From positions 1 through 35,735 of the forward strand of contig JABHUV010000262.1 of NCBI GenBank assembly GCA_018658605.1: DNA of 35,735 nucleotides, read 5' to 3'. Of this stretch, positions 25,101 to 31,908 are shown piece by piece. Positions within the stretch are counted from its first letter, which is position 1; every line of letters starts with the position of its first letter. The DNA comes from Planctomycetaceae bacterium (GTDB lineage Bacteria; Planctomycetota; Planctomycetia; Pirellulales; Pirellulaceae). The translations under genes and the position numbers were made by a program. The notes beneath the pieces were generated by a model. It was given only the letters and a program-made list of their open reading frames with translations. It was not told where the DNA came from and ran no database searches.

Positions 25101-25361
25101 GCAGTCGATGATGCGGAACGATTACGGTGGGGTTGGCGGCAATTGACGGCGCGATATCCAAACAAATATGAATTGACGGTCTTGCAGAAAATGCTTGCAG
25201 CTAGTCGAAAACAATATGAAACCGATATTGAAAGTGCCCAAAAGCTAATAGCTTTTGGTGAAAGTGAGGCAGCCACTGAATTCTCTAGCGAAGAATTGGC
25301 TGCGTTTACGATTGTGGCAAACTTGATTTTGAATTTAGATGAAGTCATTAATCGAGAGTAG
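22107..25361 (+). CDS. Exported PSCyt1-PSCyt2-LamG-PSD1 (DUF1549/DUF1553) protein
   Basis: The 1084-residue reading starts at ATG 22107; ATG 22176 (residue 24) is also possible and would place the signal peptide (RVLTMIGLLCLVNVTQA) right at the N-terminus. Neither has a strong ribosome site. PSCyt1 (about 46-135) carries the c-type haem motif CYQCH (C62, C65, H66). DUF1549/PSCyt2 spans about 163-375 with CARCH (C348, C351, H352). A concanavalin-like LamG domain is inserted at about 497-670 (LTLSTWIKVSG, GDKWHHIAFTSDG, IYIDGVK). DUF1553/PSD1 spans about 770-1040 (RVIVNRFWAQFFGRGIV). A LamG domain suggests carbohydrate contact. The DUF1501 partner starts 8 nt downstream. Confidence 0.92.
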   Translation: MFYHRVLQGQQLNLLKTFGRHTRMYRVLTMIGLLCLVNVTQATESDVIDFSRDIRPILADTCYQCHGPDEQTRESDFRLDLQQDVLKDHGSGQLIIPGKPSESVLLQRLLTTDVEQRMPPADADRQLSPDQIELIRKWIEQGAHWKQHWAFAPIKKTPLPIANSWIENAIDSFTLSAMHEHGLAPSARATKERLIRRATLDLTGLPPTQPQIDEFIADTAPDAYTKLIDRLLHDLRYGERQAMHWLDVARYADTNGYQTDGERHMWRWRDWVIDSFNSDQSFYDFTVEQLAGDLIPDGTTEQKLATGFNRNHRSNSEGGIVFEEYLVEYAVDRVDTTATVWLGLTMGCARCHEHKYDPITQKEFYQVMAFFNNIPERGRVIKYGNSFPMLKVPTQSMQSEMDQHESNVDKLSDELENKLVEIIKRMRQIDAGPHSPAGRLPIINQDLLIQFDWDKKITPQQFQVEGRAVDYDVINTAEVDKELLQIKMIVGDKPQFKSGVFGDALDLNETFQLGGGALIQFPGHQKLTLSTWIKVSGVQSGAIMSMLNPDDQRPQGFSWKLVDNRVEVNFGPRWLDDSVRMKTKSALQGDKWHHIAFTSDGTQMARGMAIYIDGVKQKVEVMLDIFTGTYKTKPTLVFGGEATDNLLQAQIDNTAFYVRDLSDMEIEILSVRETPEQLATLAQLTPWQQAKLLHYYLDQVDAGENGQLYRDLQLARHRQRLHLATVPTSMVMQENMQRRKTYLLKRGQYDAPGEEVSMGIPLAVAAGQKLDMQSRLDLAKWIVSDNNPLTARVIVNRFWAQFFGRGIVASLENLGVQGDAPTHPELLDWLAADFRENEWNVKRLLRLILTSATYQQDSVVSRKHLNVDVDNVWLSRAPRLRLQAEMIRDQALQASGLLVQRIGGTSARPYQPAGLWKEIASQAYVQGSGVELYRRSMYTFWKRTVPPPTMVTFDAASREYCVLQRSRTNTPLQALALLNEVAFVEAARNLAQQMLKYKAVDDAERLRWGWRQLTARYPNKYELTVLQKMLAASRKQYETDIESAQKLIAFGESEAATEFSSEELAAFTIVANLILNLDEVINRE

Positions 25362-25369
25362 AATAACGC

Positions 25370-26872
25370 ATGACTATAAGCAAATTCTTATTACAACAAG
25401 CGTCTCAGCGGCTTGATCCACAGGTTGGGAAGTCGGCGTGGCTTCATAATCGGCGTCATTTTTTGCAGGGTAGTGGGATTTCAATTGCTACGGTTGCATT
25501 GAGTGCATTGTTGAGCCAAGACTCCACTGCGGCAAAGCGGGGGACTATGGCAGATCAGCGAATCGGTGGATTGCCAGATGTTCCCCATTTTCCACCCACT
25601 GCCAAACGCGTTATTTATTTGTGTCAGTCGGGAGCCCCGTCGCAAATTGATTTGTATGACTACAAGCCTAAATTACAACAATGGGCAACACAAGATTTGC
25701 CGAATAGTGTGCGCGATGGGCAACGCTTGACAGGTATGACGGCCGCTCAAGAACATTTCCCCATTGCACCTTCGGTGTTTGATTTCAAACAATATGGTGA
25801 ATCGGGTGCTTGGATCAGTGAGTTGTTGCCGCATACGGCAAGCATCGCAAATGATGTAACGTTTGTGCGTTCCATGTTTACAGAGGCAATCAATCACGAC
25901 CCAGCAATCACGTTGATGCAAACGGGGACTCAATTAGCTGGTCGACCAAGTTTCGGAGCGTGGTTGTCCTATGGATTAGGAAGCGTTAGTGAGGATTTGC
26001 CCGCGTTTGTAGCGTTAACAAGTGGTGACACTGGGCAGCCACTATATGATCGATTGTGGGGAGCTGGATTCTTACCGTCGCGTCACCAAGGTGTTAAGTT
26101 TCGTCGTACTGGAGATCCAGTATTGTATTTATCTAATCCGCCAGGCGTCACGCGTGGCGACCGCCGCAAACTGCTCGACTATTTAGCAATGCTGAATCAC
26201 GTTCGAGCCAATGAACTGGGCGATCCTGAAATAGTGACTCGTATAGCGCAATATGAAATGGCATTTCGGATGCAAGCCTCAGTGCCGGAGTTGACAGATT
26301 TTTCGGATGAGCCAGAGCACGTGCTCAAACAGTATGGAGATACAGTTACGACGCCTGGATCCTATGCGTCTAATTGCTTGTTAGCTAGAAGATTGGCTGA
26401 ACGAGGGGTTCGGTTTGTGCAGTTGTACCATCGAGGATGGGATCATCATACTTTGTTGCCTAAGAGCATTCGCGAGCAGGCTACAGCGACTGATCAACCT
26501 TCAGCTGCATTGATTAAAGACCTAAAGCAACGTGGGATGCTAAAAGATACAATCGTGATCTGGGCAGGTGAATTTGGCCGTACTGTCTATAGCCAAGGGA
26601 GATTGACTAAAGAAGACTACGGTCGGGATCACCACCCACGCTGTTTTTCGATTTGGATGGCGGGTGGAGGATTGTCCGCTGGCAAAGTGGTTGGTCAGAC
26701 CGATGATTATAGCTATAACATCGAAGAAGACCCCATTCATATTCACGATTTCAATGCGACCCTGTTGCATTGTCTTGGAATCAATCACACGCGATTGACG
26801 TTTAAATACCAAGGAAGACATCATCGTCTGACGGATATTGCGGGTAATGTTGTGCAACAATTACTTGGCTAG
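25370..26872 (+). CDS. DUF1501 protein, long form, Tat-exported
   Basis: This 500-residue member has a twin-arginine signal (RRHFLQGSG, residues 28-36) placed behind a ~27-residue leader, a frequent feature of this subgroup. Landmarks are LCQSGAPSQIDLYDYKP, FVRSMFTEAINHDPAITLMQTG, RPSFGAWLSYGLG, YHRGWDHH, WAGEFGRTVYSQG and DYGRDHHPRCFSIWMAGGG. The fold is alkaline-phosphatase-like with predicted metal ligands in these motifs; the reaction is unknown. It differs clearly from the 437-residue paralogue at 9872, so the two pairs are old duplicates or separate acquisitions. The ATG is 8 nt after the DUF1549 stop, with GAGAG upstream. Confidence 0.9.
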   Translation: MTISKFLLQQASQRLDPQVGKSAWLHNRRHFLQGSGISIATVALSALLSQDSTAAKRGTMADQRIGGLPDVPHFPPTAKRVIYLCQSGAPSQIDLYDYKPKLQQWATQDLPNSVRDGQRLTGMTAAQEHFPIAPSVFDFKQYGESGAWISELLPHTASIANDVTFVRSMFTEAINHDPAITLMQTGTQLAGRPSFGAWLSYGLGSVSEDLPAFVALTSGDTGQPLYDRLWGAGFLPSRHQGVKFRRTGDPVLYLSNPPGVTRGDRRKLLDYLAMLNHVRANELGDPEIVTRIAQYEMAFRMQASVPELTDFSDEPEHVLKQYGDTVTTPGSYASNCLLARRLAERGVRFVQLYHRGWDHHTLLPKSIREQATATDQPSAALIKDLKQRGMLKDTIVIWAGEFGRTVYSQGRLTKEDYGRDHHPRCFSIWMAGGGLSAGKVVGQTDDYSYNIEEDPIHIHDFNATLLHCLGINHTRLTFKYQGRHHRLTDIAGNVVQQLLG

Positions 26873-26949
26873 ATCTGTTTTTGATGTGATGACGATGATA
26901 TTGGCTTGACGGTTTACCTTTTATAATCAGTACTTGAGGAATTGTTAGT

Positions 26950-27918
26950 TTGAATACGTATACGACAGAGATATTATTTCAACCGGATGACACGCGCCTT
27001 TTATTTTTGCCTGAGGGTCCAATGGCACTGGCAGTTGACCGGTTCAGTTGGGTTGCTATTCAACACGCTGTGGACAGCGTGCTTGGGTCACTCAATGTGT
27101 TTGATTGCGCGACCCGAACGAACAACAACTATCCGCTGCGGGGACGCCCCGGATTTGCTTTCCCGACAGATGATCCACAGAAATTTATCGTTGGAGTGGA
27201 CAAGCATATTGAATTGGTGGATATCACCAGCGGTGAGGCAATGGTGCTCAGTGATGACATCGATGTTGGAGTGGAGAATACACTGATTAATGATGCGATC
27301 GCATTTGATGAGGGGATAGTTTTTGGCTCCAAGGATCTCGAATTTGCGACCAATAAGGCGGGGCTCTATTTTTGGAAATTTTCGGATAGGCAACTGTGTC
27401 AATTACGTGACGACCAATTGTGCTCAAATGGTAAAGTGATAACTCGCAGTGGCGAGAATTGGAGCTTGTTGGATATTGATACGCCGACGCAGCAAGTTGT
27501 TCGATATGAACTGGATACCAACCAAGGGACGTTGAGTGAAGCTGAGGTTGTTTTAGATTTCACTGATGGAGAGATTTTTCCCGATGGTATGGTCGCTACG
27601 CCTGATGGCAAAAGTTTGATTGTTGCATTTTATAATCCAGCAGCGGCTCAATACGGTGTTGCCCGGCAGTTTTCGATTGAAACTGGTGAGGTTCAAGCTG
27701 AATGGCAAACCGTAAAAGCGCCACGTGTCACTTGTCCTTTGTTGTTAGAAACAGCGAGAGGCGTGAAATTAGTACTGACAACGGCGGTCGAGGATATGCC
27801 GGATGAAATGTTCGCTCAGCATCCTAATTCCGGAGCGCTGTTTGTTGGCGAAACAATGTTCGAAAACATCTCGAGCTTGGCCAATATCCGACTAGAACAA
27901 CTAGGTGTTGGGCTATAA
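26950..27918 (+). CDS. SMP-30/gluconolactonase/LRE-family protein
   Basis: The product is 322 residues with no signal peptide, so cytosolic. It starts at TTG 26950, supported by GAGGA nine bases upstream; no in-frame ATG lies near. The four residues that bind metal and substrate in SMP-30 (regucalcin) are all placed as expected: E22 in PEGP, N114 in NDAIAF, N160 in SNGKV and D212 in PDGMV. The motifs RPGFAF and VTCPLLLE also fit this six-bladed propeller family. Members hydrolyse sugar lactones such as gluconolactone or xylonolactone; the true substrate is not evident. It follows the DUF1501 gene by 77 bp and could be co-transcribed, which would tie the pair to sugar breakdown; that is inference. 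Confidence 0.85.
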   Translation: MNTYTTEILFQPDDTRLLFLPEGPMALAVDRFSWVAIQHAVDSVLGSLNVFDCATRTNNNYPLRGRPGFAFPTDDPQKFIVGVDKHIELVDITSGEAMVLSDDIDVGVENTLINDAIAFDEGIVFGSKDLEFATNKAGLYFWKFSDRQLCQLRDDQLCSNGKVITRSGENWSLLDIDTPTQQVVRYELDTNQGTLSEAEVVLDFTDGEIFPDGMVATPDGKSLIVAFYNPAAAQYGVARQFSIETGEVQAEWQTVKAPRVTCPLLLETARGVKLVLTTAVEDMPDEMFAQHPNSGALFVGETMFENISSLANIRLEQLGVGL

Positions 27919-28085
27919 TGTCCAATACAGAATAAAAAAAACACGAGAGAGCTTTTTCCGGTGGTGACGAGCGACGGTGTCTATGTTACCTTGGGATGTG
28001 CACGATAACCTCTGTTACATGCAACTCTAATAAAACGTGCAAGCCCCTAAATAAAGTAAAAGCGTTACACAGCTTGGAGCGATTA

Positions 28086-28901
28086 ATGGTTCAGTTACCT
28101 GAAGATGACGATTCATTTGTAGATGAACGATGGGAAGAAGTTGACGATGACGATCAAGAATCGGATGTCGAAGACGACCATGATGATAACGATTTGGATT
28201 CCGACGACTACGAAGATGTTGACGATTCGGATACTTCAGATGACGATAATGCTTCAGACGATAATGCTTCAGACGATGAAGATGTCGACGATTCAGATGC
28301 TACAGACGATGATGATGAATATGAATACGAATACGTTGAAGTTGATGAAGATGAAGAACTCGATGACGATGTGGAGTACGAGTACATTGAAGTCGAAGTC
28401 GATGATGACGATGATGACGATGACGAATCACACGACGGTGACACGGATATAGACGACGATGATGACGACGATGATCGTTCCAGCAACAAGGGTCGACGCC
28501 GGTCTCGTGGGCGAGGACGTCGCCATGACGATTCTCGAGGACGAGATTCGGATTCAGACGACGGTCGATCAAGAGATGCCGATGAGGGTGCTGAAGAATC
28601 AGCCGATGAAGAAAAGCCAGAAGAGCCGGAAGAGCCGGAAGAAGAACCGGAAGTCGATATGGGACCGGATCATCCTGATGCAGTTGCTGCTTTGCAGGAT
28701 ATTGGCGCGAGATTGATGATGAATCAATTTGATCGGGTCTTTCGGATTATCTTTTATGAACAACATAAAGATGATGTTTTGGATCAGATTCGGAATTTAC
28801 CGAGTTTGAAAGAGGTCTGGATTATGCATACTAAGATTAAGGAAGATGCTGCAAAAGCGTTAGAAGAACGCCTCGAAGGCGTAAAGGTTTATCATAGCTA
28901 A
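28086..28901 (+). CDS. Highly acidic low-complexity protein with an LRR-like C-terminal cap
   Basis: ATG 28086 is chosen because GGAG lies six bases upstream; the frame is open further up but without a good start. The 271-residue product has no signal peptide. Residues ~6-130 are mostly Asp, Glu and Ser, with a repeated Tyr-rich module (EYEYEYVEV and VEYEYIEVEV). A short basic patch follows at about 132-155 (GRRRSRGRGRR), then more acidic sequence with PEEPEEPEEEPE. The last ~75 residues are ordinary folded sequence, ending NLPSLKEVWIMHTKIKEDAA and LEERLEGVKVYHS, which matches the final repeat and cap of planctomycete LRR proteins (compare the end of the LRR protein at 12941). The function is unknown; the acidic part could bind cations or basic proteins. 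Confidence 0.75.
   Translation: MVQLPEDDDSFVDERWEEVDDDDQESDVEDDHDDNDLDSDDYEDVDDSDTSDDDNASDDNASDDEDVDDSDATDDDDEYEYEYVEVDEDEELDDDVEYEYIEVEVDDDDDDDDESHDGDTDIDDDDDDDDRSSNKGRRRSRGRGRRHDDSRGRDSDSDDGRSRDADEGAEESADEEKPEEPEEPEEEPEVDMGPDHPDAVAALQDIGARLMMNQFDRVFRIIFYEQHKDDVLDQIRNLPSLKEVWIMHTKIKEDAAKALEERLEGVKVYHS
28242..28271 (+). repeat. Tandem 15-bp repeat inside the acidic gene (two exact copies)
   Basis: GACGATAATGCTTCA occurs at 28242-28256 and again at 28257-28271, coding DDNAS twice, with the first six bases repeated once more at 28272. It indicates growth of the acidic region by slippage. Confidence 0.8.
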
Positions 28902-28929
28902 GCTGATTGTTCTCTTAAACTAAAGCTTC

Positions 28930-28969
28930 AAAATCCCACAGATCCCTGTGTTAAAACAGCTGGATTTTT
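28930..28969 (+). terminator. Possible bidirectional terminator between convergent genes
   Basis: AAAATCC (28930-28936) pairs with GGATTTT (28962-28968), enclosing a small hairpin CACAG/CTGTG (28937-28941 with 28946-28950, loop ATCC). T-runs appear on both strands. It lies between the stops of the acidic gene (28901) and the NPYLAP membrane gene (29012), the right place for a shared terminator, but the 11-base unpaired stretch 28951-28961 weakens it. Confidence 0.4.
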
Positions 28970-29011
28970 AGTCGACTGATCCCCAGATTCTTTCTTAGAG
29001 TTCCTTTCCAA

Positions 29012-29497
29012 CTACGAAATCGAATTCCCGATATTCTCTTGTTGTTGAATGCGAATATCATTCATGTTGGCACCGAATAGTCCAACACGCACGTTGTAGT
29101 TTCTTAATCGCTTAGTAATGAGAGCATTGATAACTAGCATTAAGATTAGATTTACACCAGGAATTAACATGCCCGCAAAAGCCCCTGTACCAATCGCTAA
29201 ATTCCAACATTTAGTACACAGCACCGTTATACAAATGGTAACCAACAGCAGGCTAACGCCCGCAGCAATGATGATCCCCCAAAACCAATAGCCGTCCGTT
29301 TCAATGGGAAGCTTTAACAAGGTGCCGATGATTTGTACGTAAAACACTACGAACAAGATAATTGCGAACAACATGAATTGAACAATCATCAGGCATTTTT
29401 GATAGATCGCGATTTGCCAGAGATTTTTGAGATCCCATGACCAGCGATCACCGGTATCAAGGTTTGCTGTAGGAGCTAGATAGGGATTCGTTTGCAT
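29012..29497 (-). CDS. Small NPYLAP-type membrane protein
   Basis: This 161-residue protein begins MQTNPYLAP; the short NPY.(A/S)P opening is a hallmark of many planctomycete membrane proteins. Four hydrophobic segments follow, at about 37-55 (CLMIVQFMLFAIILFVVFY), 72-92, 99-112 and 110-130 (GMLIPGVNLILMLVINALI). The tail is polar. No enzymatic motif or named family was recognised. The ATG lacks a visible Shine-Dalgarno. The 3' end of the gene faces the acidic-protein gene. On the minus strand it comes 56 bp after the stop of the beta-lactamase/NamZ fusion, so read-through from the MurNAc cluster is possible. Confidence 0.7.
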   Translation of the reverse strand: MQTNPYLAPTANLDTGDRWSWDLKNLWQIAIYQKCLMIVQFMLFAIILFVVFYVQIIGTLLKLPIETDGYWFWGIIIAAGVSLLLVTICITVLCTKCWNLAIGTGAFAGMLIPGVNLILMLVINALITKRLRNYNVRVGLFGANMNDIRIQQQENIGNSIS

Positions 29498-29553
29498 TGC
29501 AGCTTTGCTTAACTGGATTGAGTGAATTGAGTGGACGGTCGTTGCTATGGTCC

Positions 29554-31908
29554 TTAATACAATAGAAATGCCTTACGTCTTTGTTGAAAATCTTGTAGTT
29601 CATTATTATACGCTGACCGAATGTCTTGTACGGATGCACCAGCTTTAATGGACTCGTACGTTTGTTGATGACTCAACAGACGATTTAATGATTTTGTTTC
29701 CCAGTGTTCTCCATAAAGTATCCGTAATGCTAAAGCTAATTCCAAGCCGGTCGCTAATGGGTCGAAGGCATCGCGTTCAGTGATCACTAAATTTAAGCCA
29801 CCACAAACCTGACCGCTGAATTTACTGGACTCAGGCGTAAAGTGAATTGGAACAAAGCGAATCCCATTGAGTTTACGAGCATTCATCGCGTTGGCCAGCT
29901 CTCGACCTTGAATATATGGGGCTCCAATTTGTTCAAACGGAGCGTCCGTACCGCGTCCGACGGATAGGTTGGTAGTCTCCAGCAACCCAACACCAGGATA
30001 TAGCAATGCTTGATTTAGGTTACGCATGTTCGGCGACGGATTTACCCACGGCAGGCCCGTGGCATCAAAGAAACTATTGCGCTGCCACCGTGCTAGTTTG
30101 ACAATTTGTAGGTCAAGTTTAAGATCTAACTCGACGTTAAACATATTTGCGAGTTCCCCAGCGGTCATGCCATGGCGGACTGCAACGGGATGGAAACCGA
30201 CAAACGACTCGCTACCTTTATCAAGCACAGGTCCTTGTACAAGCGACCCATTGATTGGGTTGGGGCGATCCAAAACCATGAAATCGATATTGTGATCGGC
30301 AGCCGCTTGCATTGCATTACCCATCGTCGAAATGTATGTGTAAAACCGAGTCCCAATATCTTGGATGTCAAACACGAGTAAATCGATATCAGCGAGCATT
30401 TCAGCAGTAGGTTTGCGTGTTTTGCCGTATAAGCTGTAAATCGGCAAGCCAGATTTAGTGTCTCGTGCATCTTTGATTTGAGCGATATCCAGCTTCCCTT
30501 CAAATCCATGCTCTGGACTAAACAGTGCGACTAAGTCGACATTGGCCGCTGTGTTGAAAAGCTCGACAATACTCACTCCGTCACGGTTGATCCCTGTATG
30601 ATTAGTGATCAAGCCAATACGTTTCCCTTGGAGTTGTTGATACTGGTCACGTTGTAATACATCCAGTCCATTCAGAGTATCACCGACTTGCGCTGTTGCT
30701 CCTTTGTCGTTATCTGTCGAGATTGAAGCTGTTGCAATTGTTGCAATTCGACCAGCCAGTCGGTTTACGGATCCCGATCCATCGGGGTGGACGCGGTTGC
30801 TGAGGAATATAACAAACAGATCTTGGCCTGGGTCTACCCAAAACGTCGTTCCAGTAAATCCCCCATGTCCAAAAGCTTGATCGGTTAGCAAGTCTCCACG
30901 GTTATATGAATAACCAGTACGGATATCCCAACCAAGACCACGTAATCCGCTTGACACTTTATTAGGTTTTGTCATCAAGGCTACCGTTTCTTCTGCGAGT
31001 ACTTGTTTATCTTGATAAGTGCCTTGGCCGAGGAGCATTTGCGCAAAGCGAGCGAGGTCGCTGCTGGTAGAAAACAAACCAGCGTGTCCGGCGATTCCAC
31101 CCAATCGATACGCTCGAGGGTCATGAACTTCGCCTCGCATCCAACGTCCTTCGCGTTGCTGGGTTGTTGCGGCCCGTTTTCGCAGAGCTTCAGAAGGTTT
31201 ATAACCCGTTTCCTGCATTCCTAATGGTTTAAACAAAAACTCTTGCGAGAATTGATGTACGTTTTTTCCCGAAACTCGCTCGACCAATTTCGCTAGCACA
31301 ATAAACCCCACGTCGGTGTACATAAATGTCGTTCCGGGCTCGACGCGCGTCCCTAATGCGTAGATTCGTTCAACGGCTTTGGCCACGCCGTCGTTATAGT
31401 CGCTTAACGCATTATCGGGTAACAATCCACCTTGATGAATCAACAGTTGCCGTACGGTAATTTTGTCTTTCCCATTGACCGCAAACTCAGGGATGTAATG
31501 GGCGACAGTCTGGTCGATATCGATTTTTCCAAGCTCGACTAATTTCATTACGCTTGTTGCCGTAGCAATTGGCTTGGTAATGGACGCCATGTCAAAGACG
31601 GTGTCCGTTGTCATCCCAATCGTTTCTGGTTGTATTTGCTTATCCCCATATGCTTTGTGAAATACAATCTTGCCTTGATAGCCGACCATGACAACGCAAC
31701 CGGGCATCCATTCGCGGCGCAAGCCTTCTGCAACGGCAAGGTCGATTTTGGACAATCGTGTCGCACTCATTCCCACCTCAGCAGGCGCTGCAGCGGGAAC
31801 AGCAGGGACTGCAGCTAACAGCGTTGCCGTGACAAATAGGTTCAGTATTGCTGATAGTGTAACTAAGACAGGCAGTGCATGACGACTTGCAGAATAGTGA
31901 AAGTTCAT
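29554..31908 (-). CDS. Exported fusion of a beta-lactamase-fold (AmiE-like) hydrolase and a NamZ/DUF1343 exo-beta-N-acetylmuramidase
   Basis: The product is 784 residues with a signal peptide (about 1-42). Residues ~45-395 are a serine beta-lactamase-family domain with SITK (S109, K112), YTD (197-199, in the Y-x-N position) and HGG (348-350). Residues ~412-784 are DUF1343, the NamZ (GH171) family: NHTGI 436-440, SPEHG 464-468, DIQDIGTRFYTY 514-525, LDRPNPING 546-554. In Bacillus subtilis, AmiE (YbbE) removes peptides from MurNAc-peptides and NamZ (YbbC) releases terminal MurNAc; they are separate proteins encoded together with murQ. Here both activities would sit in one periplasmic polypeptide, an inference from domains. 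The ATG overlaps the symporter's stop by 4 nt (ATGA). E466 is the candidate catalytic acid by conservation. Beta-lactamase-fold domains can also be esterases or DD-peptidases. Confidence 0.88.
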   Translation of the reverse strand: MNFHYSASRHALPVLVTLSAILNLFVTATLLAAVPAVPAAAPAEVGMSATRLSKIDLAVAEGLRREWMPGCVVMVGYQGKIVFHKAYGDKQIQPETIGMTTDTVFDMASITKPIATATSVMKLVELGKIDIDQTVAHYIPEFAVNGKDKITVRQLLIHQGGLLPDNALSDYNDGVAKAVERIYALGTRVEPGTTFMYTDVGFIVLAKLVERVSGKNVHQFSQEFLFKPLGMQETGYKPSEALRKRAATTQQREGRWMRGEVHDPRAYRLGGIAGHAGLFSTSSDLARFAQMLLGQGTYQDKQVLAEETVALMTKPNKVSSGLRGLGWDIRTGYSYNRGDLLTDQAFGHGGFTGTTFWVDPGQDLFVIFLSNRVHPDGSGSVNRLAGRIATIATASISTDNDKGATAQVGDTLNGLDVLQRDQYQQLQGKRIGLITNHTGINRDGVSIVELFNTAANVDLVALFSPEHGFEGKLDIAQIKDARDTKSGLPIYSLYGKTRKPTAEMLADIDLLVFDIQDIGTRFYTYISTMGNAMQAAADHNIDFMVLDRPNPINGSLVQGPVLDKGSESFVGFHPVAVRHGMTAGELANMFNVELDLKLDLQIVKLARWQRNSFFDATGLPWVNPSPNMRNLNQALLYPGVGLLETTNLSVGRGTDAPFEQIGAPYIQGRELANAMNARKLNGIRFVPIHFTPESSKFSGQVCGGLNLVITERDAFDPLATGLELALALRILYGEHWETKSLNRLLSHQQTYESIKAGASVQDIRSAYNNELQDFQQRRKAFLLY

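Noticed and set aside
26923..26928. TATAAT upstream of the lactonase gene, with TTGACG before it
   Set aside because: The spacing between the two hexamers is only about 11 bp, too short for a sigma-70 promoter.
27996..28085. Upstream extension of the acidic protein (MCTITSV...)
   Set aside because: The composition is unlike the rest and no Shine-Dalgarno is seen; ATG 28086 has GGAG at good spacing.
28208..28489. Long minus-strand Ser-rich ORF opposite the acidic gene
   Set aside because: It is the antisense reading of GAT/GAC/GAA repeats and has no ribosome site or family match.
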